Source of the DNA: Pseudonocardia broussonetiae
Lineage (GTDB): Bacteria > Actinomycetota > Actinomycetes > Mycobacteriales > Pseudonocardiaceae
Direction: 5' to 3'
NCBI RefSeq assembly: GCF_013155125.1
Contig: NZ_CP053564.1
Coordinates: 7,075,501-7,139,500, forward strand
DNA: 64,000 nucleotides
Positions 36,899-45,994 of the stretch are shown here, piece after piece. Position 1 is the first letter of the stretch; every line of letters starts with the position of its first letter. A model generated the notes under the pieces. The model ran no database searches. It was not told the DNA's origin and saw only the letters and a list, made by a program, of their open reading frames with translations. A program made the translations under genes and the position numbers.

Positions 36899-37353
36899 CG
36901 GGCGGCCGCCTCGACCTCGTCGTCGGCCTCGTCGTCCTCGACCTCGCGCGCGACCTGCTCGTGGTCGTGGTCCTCGTCCAGCGACGCCGACGGCATCGTC
37001 TGCGTGGCGATGCGGCGGTCCTCGAGGTCGTCCTGCACCTCGTCGTGCCCGACCAGCACGAACGACCGGTACCCCAGCGCGAGCAGGAACGTGGTGAGCG
37101 CGAACGTGATGACGACGGCGGTGAGCGCGAGCGCCTGCGGCAGCGGGTCGGTGATCAGCTCGGGCGGCACGGTGCCGACGATCGGCGCCCGCCCGGGCGG
37201 GCCGCCCGCGATCTGCAGCAGCAGGTTGGTGCCGTGCCCGAGCACGACGACGCCGAGCAGCACGCGCATCAGCGAGCGCTGCAGCAGCAGGTAGAAGCCG
37301 GTGGAGAACAGCACGGCGACCGTGAGCGCCATGACGACGTTGATCGTGGTCAT
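36895..37353 (-). CDS. mnhC: Mrp antiporter subunit C
   Basis: 152 residues, a NuoK-like subunit with three helices (GFYLLLQRSLMRVLLGVVVL, then LPQALALTAVVITFALTTFL). The C-terminal ~45 residues are an unusually acidic tail (DEDHDHEQ, EVEDDEADDEVE). The ATG overlaps mnhB by 4 bp. Confidence 0.95.
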   Translation of the reverse strand: MTTINVVMALTVAVLFSTGFYLLLQRSLMRVLLGVVVLGHGTNLLLQIAGGPPGRAPIVGTVPPELITDPLPQALALTAVVITFALTTFLLALGYRSFVLVGHDEVQDDLEDRRIATQTMPSASLDEDHDHEQVAREVEDDEADDEVEAAAR

Positions 37354-37883
37354 CCGACGACCTCCCCGGCGTCGTGCATGTCGCGGTCGATGCCCGAGCC
37401 CAGCGAGCGCAGCAGGTCGAGCACGACCCCGACGATCAGGACGTAGACGCCGACGTCGAGCAGCAGGCTGGTCTGCGTGGAGACGACCCCGATCAGCGGC
37501 AGCTCGACCTGCAGCTTCGCGCTGGTGAGCACCTGGACGCCGAGCACCAGCGGCACGAGCGCGGTGCACACGGAGATCGCCAGGCCGGTGCCGATGATCG
37601 CCGGCGGGCGGACCGCGAACACCGCGCCGAGCCCGACGCTGCCGCCCGCGGTGTAGCGCAGGACGAACGCCAGCCCCGCGACGAGGCCGCCGGAGAAGCC
37701 GCCGCCGGGCGAGTAGTGCCCGACCAGCAGCAGGTAGAGCGAGAACACGAGCATCGTCGGGAACAGCGTGCGGGTCGCGACCTCCAGCAGCAGCGTGCGG
37801 TCGTGGCCCTCCCGCACGGTGCCGGGCAGCATCCAGCCGTGCGTGGGGCGGTCCCACTCGTCGAAGGGGCGGTCGTCGTTCAC
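37350..37883 (-). CDS. mnhB: Mrp antiporter subunit B
   Basis: 177 residues with four membrane helices. The conserved stretch is LLLVGHYSPGGGFSGGLVAG. A hydrophilic N-terminal ~35 residues (DRPFDEWDRPTHGW) precedes the first helix. The GTG start overlaps the mnhA stop by 4 bp. Confidence 0.94.
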   Translation of the reverse strand: MNDDRPFDEWDRPTHGWMLPGTVREGHDRTLLLEVATRTLFPTMLVFSLYLLLVGHYSPGGGFSGGLVAGLAFVLRYTAGGSVGLGAVFAVRPPAIIGTGLAISVCTALVPLVLGVQVLTSAKLQVELPLIGVVSTQTSLLLDVGVYVLIVGVVLDLLRSLGSGIDRDMHDAGEVVG

Positions 37884-40231
37884 CCGAGCACATCCTCCTC
37901 GTGACGGGGCGAGCCCTGGCCGCTGCTGTGCCTGCGGTCGTACCGGGTGGCCAGCACGAGGCTCGCCACCCCCGCCGCGGCCACGAACAGCACGCCGATC
38001 TCGCCGATGGTGTCGAGCGCGCGGAAGTCGACCAGGATCGCCGCGATGACGTTGTCGGCGCCCGCGCCGTCGGGGGCGAGCGCGAGGAAGTCGTCGCTGG
38101 CCGAGGCCGGGCCGACGCGCGCCCCGGACAGCACGACCGCCACCCCGGCGACGACGACGCCCCCGACGGTGGCCAGCGCGGCCTTCGCCCACTGCGACCG
38201 GCGCCGCGTCGGCTTGCCGGTGAAGTGCGCCGGCAGGCGGCGCAGCACGAACACGAACGCCACCAGCGACAGCGTCTCGACGAGGAACTGCGCGAGCGCG
38301 AGGTCCGGCGCCCCCTCGACGACGAACAGCCCGCCCACGCCGTAGCCGATGACGCCGACCAGCAGCACCGCGGTGAACCGCCGCCGCGACCGCACGACGG
38401 CCAGCGCCGCGACCATCACCGCGACGGCCAGCGGCACCTGCGCGACCTGGTGGTAGAGCGGCTGCGCGGGCCAGGTGCCCATGAGCAGCGTGACCGGGCC
38501 GATCAGCGCGACGACGACGGCGAGGATCGTGGCGAGGTAGGCGGGCAGCGAGCCCACCTGCGAGCGACCGGTGACGACGACGGCGACGCGCTCCAGCCCC
38601 GCGACGGTGTTCTCGTAGCCGGCCTGGGCGTCGAACGGGGTGCGCCGCGAGAGCCGCTTGACCTGCCTGCGCAGCCGGTGCACTCCGAGACCGCCGCCGA
38701 TCGCGACCGCCGAGAACAGCAGCGGCAGGCCCAGGCCGTGCCACAGCGCGAGGTGGTACTCCGCGGCCTCCGCGTCGGCCGGGACGTACTGCGCGGCGTA
38801 GGTGCCCGCCAGCGCGTCGGCGACCGGGAAGGCGAGGCCCGTCGCGAGCCCGCCCAGCGCGCACAGCCAGACCGGGACGGTGAGCAGGCGGCCCGGCGGG
38901 TGCACCGGCGTGGCGTCGCGGCCGCGCTTGCGCCCGAAGGCGCCCCAGACGAACCGCGCGCTGTACGCCGCCGTGAGCACCGAGCCGAGCAGCAGGCCCA
39001 GCGCGATGGTCCAGCCCCGCACGCCGCCCTCGTGCAGGAAGGCCTCGAACGCGGCCTCCTTGCCGAGGAACCCGAGCATCGGCGGCAGCCCCGCCATCGA
39101 CGCCGCGGCGAGGACGGCCGCGGCCGCGAGGCCGGGCAGGGCGTGCCGCAGGCCGGAGAGCTGCCGCAGGTCGCGGGTGCCGGTGGCGTGATCGATCGCC
39201 CCGACGGCCATGAACAGCGGGGCCTTGAACAGCCCGTGCGCGAGCAGCATCGCGACGCCCGCGAGCGCGGAGATCCGCCCGCCGGCGCCGAACAGCACCA
39301 TGAGGAACCCGAGCTGGCTGACGGTGCCGAACGCGAGCACCCGCTTGAGGTCGGTCTCGGCCAGCGCGCGCCAGCCGCCGACCAGCATCGTGCCGATCCC
39401 GGCGACGGCGATCGGCACCCACCAGACCGCGAGGTCGGAGAAGCCCGGCGCGAGCCGCCCGACCAGGTAGACGCCGGCCTTGACCATCGACGCGGCGTGC
39501 AGGTAGGCGCTGACGGGCGTCGGCGCGACCATCGCGGCCGGCAGCCAGGGGTGGAAGGGCAGCTGCGCCGACTTCGTGAACGCCCCGACCAGGATCAGCA
39601 GCAGCGCGGCCGACACCATCCCGCCGCCGCCGATCTCGCCCGCCCGCCCCATGGCCACGATCTCCGAGATCCGGTACGTGCCCGCGGCCTCGCCCAGCAG
39701 CACGAACCCGAGCAGCATCGACAGCCCGCCGAACACCGTGACCAGCAGCGCCTGCAGGGCGGCGCGGCGGCCCTCCCGCTTGTCGCCGCGCTGGCCGACG
39801 AGCAGGTAGGAGGTGATGGAGGTGAGCTCCCAGAACACGTAGAGCGTGAGCAGGTCGTCGGCCAGCACCAGCCCGAGCATCACGCCGGCGAAGGTCAGCA
39901 GCAGCGCCGCGGAGCGGGTGGCCTCCTCCGAGGTCGGGCCGAAGTAGCCCGCGCTGTAGACCAGGATCAGCGCGCCCAGCCCGGAGACCAGCACGATCAT
40001 GGCCAGCGACAGGGCGTCGAGCCGGAACGCGAGCTCCAGGCCGAGCGTCGGGGCCCACGCGACCGACTCCGAGACGCCCGGCCCGAGCGCGGCCCCGGCG
40101 TGCGCCAGCGCCCACACGAGCGTGACGGCGGGCAGCACGGCGGCCACCAGGAACGCGGGCCGGTGCCCCCGGGCCGAGAGGAGCGGGAGCACCAGCGCGA
40201 CCACCAGGTGGGCGACGACCAGTGCGAGCAC
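37880..40231 (-). CDS. mnhA: Mrp antiporter subunit A
   Basis: 783 residues, the NuoL-like large subunit. The proton channel core includes KSAQLPFHPWLPAAMVAPTP and LFKAPLFMAVGAIDHATG. A C-terminal extension (about 600-783) corresponds to the MbhE/DUF4040-type domain characteristic of MrpA. First gene of the operon; a GGAGAGG site precedes the GTG. The 160-bp upstream region is the only place for the operon promoter, which I could not define. Confidence 0.96.
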   Translation of the reverse strand: MLALVVAHLVVALVLPLLSARGHRPAFLVAAVLPAVTLVWALAHAGAALGPGVSESVAWAPTLGLELAFRLDALSLAMIVLVSGLGALILVYSAGYFGPTSEEATRSAALLLTFAGVMLGLVLADDLLTLYVFWELTSITSYLLVGQRGDKREGRRAALQALLVTVFGGLSMLLGFVLLGEAAGTYRISEIVAMGRAGEIGGGGMVSAALLLILVGAFTKSAQLPFHPWLPAAMVAPTPVSAYLHAASMVKAGVYLVGRLAPGFSDLAVWWVPIAVAGIGTMLVGGWRALAETDLKRVLAFGTVSQLGFLMVLFGAGGRISALAGVAMLLAHGLFKAPLFMAVGAIDHATGTRDLRQLSGLRHALPGLAAAAVLAAASMAGLPPMLGFLGKEAAFEAFLHEGGVRGWTIALGLLLGSVLTAAYSARFVWGAFGRKRGRDATPVHPPGRLLTVPVWLCALGGLATGLAFPVADALAGTYAAQYVPADAEAAEYHLALWHGLGLPLLFSAVAIGGGLGVHRLRRQVKRLSRRTPFDAQAGYENTVAGLERVAVVVTGRSQVGSLPAYLATILAVVVALIGPVTLLMGTWPAQPLYHQVAQVPLAVAVMVAALAVVRSRRRFTAVLLVGVIGYGVGGLFVVEGAPDLALAQFLVETLSLVAFVFVLRRLPAHFTGKPTRRRSQWAKAALATVGGVVVAGVAVVLSGARVGPASASDDFLALAPDGAGADNVIAAILVDFRALDTIGEIGVLFVAAAGVASLVLATRYDRRHSSGQGSPRHEEDVLG

Positions 40232-40391
40232 GCCTCTCCTCCGGGTCGGGCACGGTGCAACGGCCGGCCTGGGGATGCCGGCGGGTGATCGCGACGTGTG
40301 CCGCCCACCCTACCGGGCGGGACCGGACGTTCCGGGCGTCGAAGCGGGCCGTGAGCCGACTCACCCGCAGAACTGGAACGATTCAGACGCC

Positions 40392-40520
40392 ATGTGCGCT
40401 GTACCGACCGTGACTGAGAACAACACCACCACCAGCCGGATCCGCCGACTCCTGCAGCGCTTCGACTCCTGGACCCTGACCGTGCTCAACCCGCGCCTGC
40501 CGGCCGACACCCGTCGCTGA
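40392..40520 (+). CDS. Possible small protein, 42 residues
   Basis: A short frame reading MCAVPTVTENNTTTSRIRRL, then LQRFDSWTLTVLNPRLP. It is less G+C-rich than its surroundings, Thr/Arg/Leu-rich and without a membrane helix. An alternative GTG start is at 40410. It fills the gap between the divergent Mrp operon and the convergent symporter cluster. No family is recognised and no strong ribosome site is visible. Confidence 0.35.
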   Translation: MCAVPTVTENNTTTSRIRRLLQRFDSWTLTVLNPRLPADTRR

Positions 40521-40547
40521 CGGGACGCCGACCGGCAGCGCGGCCGG

Positions 40548-40814
40548 TCACTCCGGCGGGGCCTCGGTCAGCGTCGGGCGCAGCCGCTGCCACGTCAGGA
40601 ACACCGCCGCCACCACCAGCATCCCGACGCCGGTCCACAGGTTGAGGTTGATGCCACCGGCCTTCTGCAGGTCGGCCTCGCTGCCGCCGAACAGGCCGAG
40701 CAGCGTGAGGAGCACGCCGTAGACCGCGAACAGCACCGCGATCACCGTGCGCAGGTCGAAGAGCGCACTGGCCGCACTGGGTGCGGTCGTCTCGTTCGGG
40801 TTCTCGTTCGTCAT
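40548..40814 (-). CDS. Small two-helix membrane protein paired with the symporter
   Basis: 88 residues with two membrane helices (FDLRTVIAVLFAVYGVLLTL and GINLNLWTGVGMLVVAAVFL) separated by LFGGSEADLQKA. It starts 14 bp after the sodium:solute symporter stop and is presumably its accessory subunit, by analogy with other two-component SSS transporters. The ATG at 40814 has a GAGGG site. Confidence 0.8.
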   Translation of the reverse strand: MTNENPNETTAPSAASALFDLRTVIAVLFAVYGVLLTLLGLFGGSEADLQKAGGINLNLWTGVGMLVVAAVFLTWQRLRPTLTEAPPE

Positions 40815-40828
40815 CGGGTTCCCCTCCC

Positions 40829-42511
40829 TCAGGGCACGAGCAGGTAGAGGGCTGCGGTCATCACGAGCACGATGCCGCCGAGCAGGGCCGGCGAGCGGTA
40901 CCACCCGGCGTCCTCCCCGGTCGTGGTGTGGCTGCGGTCCGCCTTGGGCGTCAGCTGCCACACCAGCCCGACCAGCTCGGCATCGGGCTTCGGGGTGGTC
41001 ACCATGGTGACGGCAGCGCCCACCGCGATGCCGACGACGAACGCGGCGCTGGCCCCCACGAAGCTGCCCGCCTGCGACGACAGCGCCAGCACGCCCGTGC
41101 GGACGAGCACGTCGACGGCGATCGCGGCGAGCGTGCCCGACACCAGGCCCGTCCAGCCCGCCGTGCCGGTCATCCGCTTCCAGAACAGGCCGAGGATGAA
41201 GATCGCGAAGAGCGGGGCGTTGAAGAAGCTGAACAGCGCCTGGATGTAGTCCATCAGGTTCTCGTAGCTGCCGGCGAGGAACGCCGTGCCGATGGCCAGG
41301 ATGCAGCCGATCACCGTGACGGCCCGGCCGACCTGCAGGTAGTAGTGGTCGTCGCGGCCGGGCCGCAGCCAGTCCTGCCAGATGTCGTAGGTGAAGACCG
41401 TGTTGAGCGAGCTGATGTTGGCCGCCATGCCCGCCATGAACGCCGCGAGCAGACCGGCCAGGGCGACGCCGAGCACGCCGTTCGGAAGCACCTCGCCCAT
41501 CAGCAGCGACAGCGTGTTGTTGTACGTGACGCCCTCGGCCCCCGACCCCGCCTTGAGCTCGGTGATCTGCGGGACGAGCACCGCGGCGATGATGCCCGGC
41601 ACCACGATGACGGCCGGGATGAGCGCCTTCGGGAACGCCGCGATGATCGGCGTGCGCCGCGCCGCCGACATCGACTTCGCCGAGAGGCAGCGCTGCACCT
41701 CGGCGAAGTTCGTCGTCCAGTAGCCGAACGACAGCACGAAGCCGAGGCCGAACACGATGCCGATCACCGACAGGACCGGGCTCTGGATCTCGGTGAGCTC
41801 CGTGCCGGGCCACGCCGAGAGCTGCTCGGAGCCGCCCGGGCCGGCCGTGACGCGCTCGACGAGCCCGTTCCAGCCCCCGACGCGGGCGAGCCCGGCGATC
41901 GTCAGCGGGATGAGCAGCGCCAGGATGACGAAGAACTGCAGGACCTCGTTGTAGATCGCCGCCGACAGCCCGCCGAGGAAGGTGTAGCTGAGCACCACGA
42001 GCGCGGCCACCGGGATCGCGACGGCCAGCGACCACCCCAGCAGCGCCTCGAGCACCAGGCCCAGCGCGAACAGGTTGACGCCCGCGATCAGCACCTGCGC
42101 CAGCGCGAACGTCACGGCGTTGACCCGCTGCGTCGTGGTGTTGAAGCGCATCCGCAGGAACTCCGGGACGCTGCGCGCCTTGCTGCCGTAGTAGAAGGGC
42201 ATCATCACGATGCCCAGGAAGACCATCGCCGGGACGGCGCCGATCCAGTAGTAGTGCACGGTCGCCATGCCGTACTGGGCCCCGTTGGCCGTGAACCCGA
42301 TCAGCTCGATCGCGCCCAGGTTGGCCGCGATGAACGCGAGGCCGGTGACCCACGCCGGCAGCGACCGGCCGGACAGCAGGAAGTCGAGGCTGGAGTTGAC
42401 CGACCGCCGTGCGGCGACCCCGATCCCCAGCGCGAGCAGGAAGTAGAACGCCACGAACACGTAGTCGACGAACGTGGTGTCCAGCCGCAGGTCGGCCTGC
42501 GCAGAGATCAT
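40829..42511 (-). CDS. Sodium:solute symporter (SSS/SLC5 family)
   Basis: 560 residues with about 14 membrane helices. The conserved ANLGAIELIGFTANGAQYGM and YNEVLQFFVILALLIPL segments, and the SGRSLPAWVTGLAFIAANLG helix, place it near SGLT-type sugar cotransporters. The Na+ site residues cannot be assigned confidently by eye, and the substrate is unknown (sugar or organic acid). It forms a likely operon with the downstream 88-residue membrane protein. Confidence 0.92.
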   Translation of the reverse strand: MISAQADLRLDTTFVDYVFVAFYFLLALGIGVAARRSVNSSLDFLLSGRSLPAWVTGLAFIAANLGAIELIGFTANGAQYGMATVHYYWIGAVPAMVFLGIVMMPFYYGSKARSVPEFLRMRFNTTTQRVNAVTFALAQVLIAGVNLFALGLVLEALLGWSLAVAIPVAALVVLSYTFLGGLSAAIYNEVLQFFVILALLIPLTIAGLARVGGWNGLVERVTAGPGGSEQLSAWPGTELTEIQSPVLSVIGIVFGLGFVLSFGYWTTNFAEVQRCLSAKSMSAARRTPIIAAFPKALIPAVIVVPGIIAAVLVPQITELKAGSGAEGVTYNNTLSLLMGEVLPNGVLGVALAGLLAAFMAGMAANISSLNTVFTYDIWQDWLRPGRDDHYYLQVGRAVTVIGCILAIGTAFLAGSYENLMDYIQALFSFFNAPLFAIFILGLFWKRMTGTAGWTGLVSGTLAAIAVDVLVRTGVLALSSQAGSFVGASAAFVVGIAVGAAVTMVTTPKPDAELVGLVWQLTPKADRSHTTTGEDAGWYRSPALLGGIVLVMTAALYLLVP

Positions 42512-42636
42512 GAGTTCCCCCGGGGCGTCGGTGCCGTGCGGGGATGATCGCCCGACAACCGTCCGCGCGCCAGATCTGGCACCCGATCGTCGCCCGGACC
42601 CGGACGCACCGGCGAGCCGGTCGCCGCCGCGGCGGG

Positions 42637-43128
42637 CTACCCGACGCGGGCGTGCAGGGGCTTGGCGAAGCAGCGGCTGTCGGGCTCGTGGCGGTAGATG
42701 CCGAAGCCGGGCATCGGCTCGTAGCCCTCGCTCGCGTAGAGCGCGAGGGCCTCGGGCTGCTTCGTGCCGGTCTCCAGCACCGTGCGGACGCGCCCGGCCG
42801 CGGCGGCGGTGCGCTCCAGCTCGGCCAGCACCGCGCGGGCGTACCCGCGGCCGCGGTGGGCCGGCGACACGTACATCCGCTTGATCTCGGCGTCGCCGTC
42901 GCGCAGCTCCGGGTCGGCGCCGGAGTCCTGGGCCCGCCAGCCCCCGCTCGCGACGGCGACGCCGTCGAGGTAGCCGACGAGGAAGAAGCCGCGGGGGGCG
43001 GCGAACTCGGCGGGGTCGACGGGCGTGGTGTCCTCGTCGCCGTAGCGCTCGCGGTAGAAGGCCTGGACCTCCGCGATCAGGCGCAGGGAGTCGGGGTGGT
43101 CGAAGGGCGTGGGGCGCATCTGGAGCAC
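42637..43128 (-). CDS. GNAT-family acetyltransferase
   Basis: 163 residues. The acetyl-CoA-binding motif A is IKRMYVSPAHRGRGYARAVLA, cited here in part as VSPAHRGRGYARAVL, and the C-terminal motif B is ETGTKQPEALALYASEGYEP. The ATG at 43119 is an alternative start to the GTG at 43128. It follows glcB with a 16-bp gap. The substrate is unknown. Confidence 0.9.
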   Translation of the reverse strand: MLQMRPTPFDHPDSLRLIAEVQAFYRERYGDEDTTPVDPAEFAAPRGFFLVGYLDGVAVASGGWRAQDSGADPELRDGDAEIKRMYVSPAHRGRGYARAVLAELERTAAAAGRVRTVLETGTKQPEALALYASEGYEPMPGFGIYRHEPDSRCFAKPLHARVG

Positions 43129-43144
43129 CCCACGACCCTAGGAC

Positions 43145-45232
43145 TCAGGCCCCGGCCTTCGCCTTCTGCCGCCACGAGGTCAGCGCGCGCTCGGTGTAGC
43201 CGTTGGGCTCGGAGCGCCCGGAGAAGACCAGGTCGAGCGCGGCCCGGAACGACGGGCTGCCGTCGAGGTCGGCCGCCATCGGCGCGTAGCCGGGCTCGCC
43301 CTCGTTCTGCTCGTCGACGAGCGCGGCCATGCGGGCGAACGTCTCGCGGACGGTGGCCTCGTCGACGATCCCGTGGTGGAGCCAGTTGGCGATGAGCTGG
43401 CTGGAGATGCGCAGCGTGGCGCGGTCCTCCATCAGCCCGACGCCCTCCAGGTCGGGCACGGTCGAGCAGCCGATGCCCAGCCCGACCCAGCGGACGACGT
43501 AGCCCAGGATCGACTGGGCGTTGGTCTCCAGCTCGTGCGTCCGCTCCTCGTCCGAGAGGTCCTTCTCCAGGACGGGGACCTCGAGCAGCAGCGCCCGGTC
43601 GGTCGTCCGCCCGGCCAGCTCCTGCTGGCGCGCGCGCACGTCGGTGCGCAGGTAGTGCAGCGCGTGCAGGGTGGCGGCGGTCGGCGACGGCACCCAGGCG
43701 CAGGTCGCCCCGGCCTCCGGCTGCGCGCCCTTCTGCTCCAGCATCGCGGCCATCGCGGCGGGCTTGGCCCACATGCCCTTGCCGACCTGCGCCTGCCCCG
43801 CGAAGCCCGCGGCCAGCGCCACGTCGACGTTGCGGTCCTCGTAGCCGGTGAGCCACGGCGTCGACCTCATGTCGTCCTTGCGCACGACCGGGCCGGCCTC
43901 GAAGTCGGTGTGGATCTCGTCGCCGGTGCGGTCGAGGAAGCCGGTGTTGACGAAGATGACGCGGTCCCGGGCGGCCTCGATGCACGCGCCGAGGTTGAGC
44001 GAGGTGCGCTTCTCCTCGTCCATGATCCCGATCTTGACCGTCCGCGGGTCCAGCCCCAGCGCCTCCTCGACGGCGGCGAACAGCTCGACGGTGAGCGCCA
44101 CCTCCTCGGGCCCGTGCTGCTTGGGCTTGACGATGTAGACGCTGCCCGCGCGCGAGTTGGAGAAGCGGCCGAGCCCGCGCAGGTCGTGCAGCGCGGCGGT
44201 GACCGACACCAGCGCGTCGAGGACGCCCTCGGCGACCTCCGCGCCGTCGGCGAGCACGGCGTTGGTCGTCATGTGGTGGCCGCAGTTGCGCACCAGCATC
44301 AGCGAGCGGCCGGGCAGCACGAGCTCCGAGCCGTCGGGCGCGGCGTAGGTGCGGTCGCCGTGGACGCGGCGCTCGACGGTCCTCCCGCCCTTGTCGAAGC
44401 TCGCGACCAGCTCGCCGGTCATCAGCCCGAGCCAGGTGCGGTAGGCCAGCGTCTTGTCCTCGCCGTCGACGGTGGCGACCGAGTCCTCCAGGTCGACGAT
44501 CGTGGTGACCGCCGACTCCAGCACGACGTCGGCGACCCCGGCGTGGTGCTGGCGCCCGACCTGGTGCTCCGGGTCGATCCGCAGCTCGACGTGCAGGCCG
44601 TTGCGGCGCAGCAGGACCGCGCCCTCGCCCGACCCGGCGAACTGGGCGGGGTCGGCGAGCGCGGGCGACAGCGCGCCGTCGGCGACGACGTACTCCGTGA
44701 CGTCGGCGTGGCTGCCCGAGGCCAGCGGGAACAGCTCGTCGAGCAGCTCGTCGGCGGCGGCGATGACCTGCGCGCCGCGCTGCTCGTCGTAGCCCTTCGC
44801 GAGCTCGTGGTCCAGCGGCAGCGCGTCGGTGCCGTACAGCGCGTCGTAGAGCGAGCCCCAGCGCGCGTTGGCGGCGTTGAGCGCGTAGCGCGGCACGGTG
44901 GCGGGCACGACGAGCTGCGGACCGGGGACGTCGGCGATCTCGGCGTCGACGCCGCTCACCTGCACCGAGGGCGTCGCCTCGGGCAGCAGGTAGCCGATCC
45001 CGGTGAGAAACTCCGCGTACGCGGCGGCGTCGCCCGCCCCGTGCTCGCGGTGCCAGTCGTCCACCTGCGCCTGGAGCTCGTCGCGCCGGGCGAGCAGCGT
45101 CGCGATCCGGGGCGCGAAGCGCTCCTGGAGCTCGGCGAGGACGCTCCAGAAGCGGTCCGGGGAGAGGTCGAGCCCGGGCAGGAGCTCCTCGGCGACGAAC
45201 GAGCGCAGGGTCGGGTCGATCCGCAGGTCCAT
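43145..45232 (-). CDS. glcB: Malate synthase G
   Basis: 695-residue monomeric malate synthase condensing glyoxylate and acetyl-CoA to malate. TVKIGIMDEEKRTSLNL is the conserved active-site strand, and GLGRFSNSRAGSVYIVKPKQ and GHHMTTNAVLADG are further family signatures. The ATG at 45232 gives a typical N-terminus (LRIDPTLRSFVAEELLPGLD). A near-leaderless promoter with a perfect 15-bp palindrome lies directly upstream. It should drain glyoxylate from the GlcDEF oxidase encoded at 50.8-54.8 kb. Confidence 0.96.
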   Translation of the reverse strand: MDLRIDPTLRSFVAEELLPGLDLSPDRFWSVLAELQERFAPRIATLLARRDELQAQVDDWHREHGAGDAAAYAEFLTGIGYLLPEATPSVQVSGVDAEIADVPGPQLVVPATVPRYALNAANARWGSLYDALYGTDALPLDHELAKGYDEQRGAQVIAAADELLDELFPLASGSHADVTEYVVADGALSPALADPAQFAGSGEGAVLLRRNGLHVELRIDPEHQVGRQHHAGVADVVLESAVTTIVDLEDSVATVDGEDKTLAYRTWLGLMTGELVASFDKGGRTVERRVHGDRTYAAPDGSELVLPGRSLMLVRNCGHHMTTNAVLADGAEVAEGVLDALVSVTAALHDLRGLGRFSNSRAGSVYIVKPKQHGPEEVALTVELFAAVEEALGLDPRTVKIGIMDEEKRTSLNLGACIEAARDRVIFVNTGFLDRTGDEIHTDFEAGPVVRKDDMRSTPWLTGYEDRNVDVALAAGFAGQAQVGKGMWAKPAAMAAMLEQKGAQPEAGATCAWVPSPTAATLHALHYLRTDVRARQQELAGRTTDRALLLEVPVLEKDLSDEERTHELETNAQSILGYVVRWVGLGIGCSTVPDLEGVGLMEDRATLRISSQLIANWLHHGIVDEATVRETFARMAALVDEQNEGEPGYAPMAADLDGSPSFRAALDLVFSGRSEPNGYTERALTSWRQKAKAGA

Positions 45233-45244
45233 GGGCGCTTTTCT

Positions 45245-45276
45245 ACCATACGGATCAAGTTTTCCGCATTGCGGAA
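45245..45276 (-). promoter_or_regulatory. glcB promoter with palindromic operator
   Basis: On the minus strand a TATGGT -10 hexamer (45250-45245) lies 12 bp before the ATG, so the leader would be only a few bases. The perfect palindrome TTCCGCATTGCGGAA (45262-45276) occupies the -35 side. Its form resembles operators of IclR-family repressors that control glyoxylate and allantoin genes; the cognate regulator is not in the window. Palindrome and hexamer are seen, control is inferred. Confidence 0.65.
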
Positions 45277-45864
45277 TCAGGCGACGACGCCGGCGAGGTC
45301 CAGCAGCCGCCGCAGGTCGGTCAGGGCGCGCGCCCGGGTCGGCCCGAGGCTGCCCACGGCCATGCCCAGGTCCCGCGCGATCTCGACGTAGGGCCGCCGG
45401 TCGTCGGTGAACAGCGCCGTCACCAGCGCGCGGCGCCGGGCCGGCAGCGCGTCGAGCGCGGTGCGCAGGGCCGCGCACGTGTCGGCGTCGACGACGACGT
45501 CCTCGGGCCCGGGACGCGGGTCCGCCGCGGCGGCGAGCGGCTCGTCGGCCGGGATGGTGCGCGAGCCGTGGCGCAGCAGCCGGATGCACTCGCGGCTCAC
45601 GACGGTGGCCAGCCAGCCGCCGAGGTGCTCGGGGGTGTGGATGCGGTGCAGGTTCTCCGCCAGCCGCAGCCACGTCGCCTGGGCGACGTCGAGCGCGTCG
45701 GCCTCCTGCAGCCGGAAGCCGTGGGTGCGCGAGCGCAGCAGCGGCGTGTAGCGGCGCACGAGCTCGTCCCAGGCGCCGGGGGCGCCCTCGGCGGCGGCGC
45801 GCAGCAGGTCGGTGGTGTCCGGGCCGGTCTGCTCGGTGGTCTGCTCGATCGTGGTCGTCTGCAT
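45277..45864 (-). CDS. ECF-type RNA polymerase sigma factor
   Basis: 195 residues. Region 2 is visible as WDELVRRYTPLLRSR ... DALDVAQATWLRLAENLHRI, with the EHLGGWLATVVSREC segment. Region 4 is LDALPARRRALVTALF, then PYVEIARDLGMAVGSLGPTR, a helix-turn-helix. No anti-sigma gene is adjacent. It is divergent from the response-regulator gene (130-bp gap) and ends directly at the glcB operator. The target regulon is unknown. Confidence 0.9.
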   Translation of the reverse strand: MQTTTIEQTTEQTGPDTTDLLRAAAEGAPGAWDELVRRYTPLLRSRTHGFRLQEADALDVAQATWLRLAENLHRIHTPEHLGGWLATVVSRECIRLLRHGSRTIPADEPLAAAADPRPGPEDVVVDADTCAALRTALDALPARRRALVTALFTDDRRPYVEIARDLGMAVGSLGPTRARALTDLRRLLDLAGVVA

Positions 45865-45980
45865 CACGGGGGCCCTTCCGGCGGTCCTGCTGGGGTCACC
45901 CGTGACGCTCGGCTCCGGGCGGTCCCGCGGGGAGGCCGTGGGTCCCGCCTCGATCGGGACGTCCGCCCGGCGCCGCGGGC

Positions 45981-45986
45981 TAGGCT
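45981..45986 (+). promoter_or_regulatory. -10 element for a leaderless response-regulator mRNA
   Basis: TAGGCT ends 8 bp before the ATG at 45995, and there is no ribosome site between. The spacing fits transcription starting at the ATG, common in actinobacteria. No good -35 is visible. Confidence 0.5.
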
Positions 45987-45994
45987 CCCGCGCC

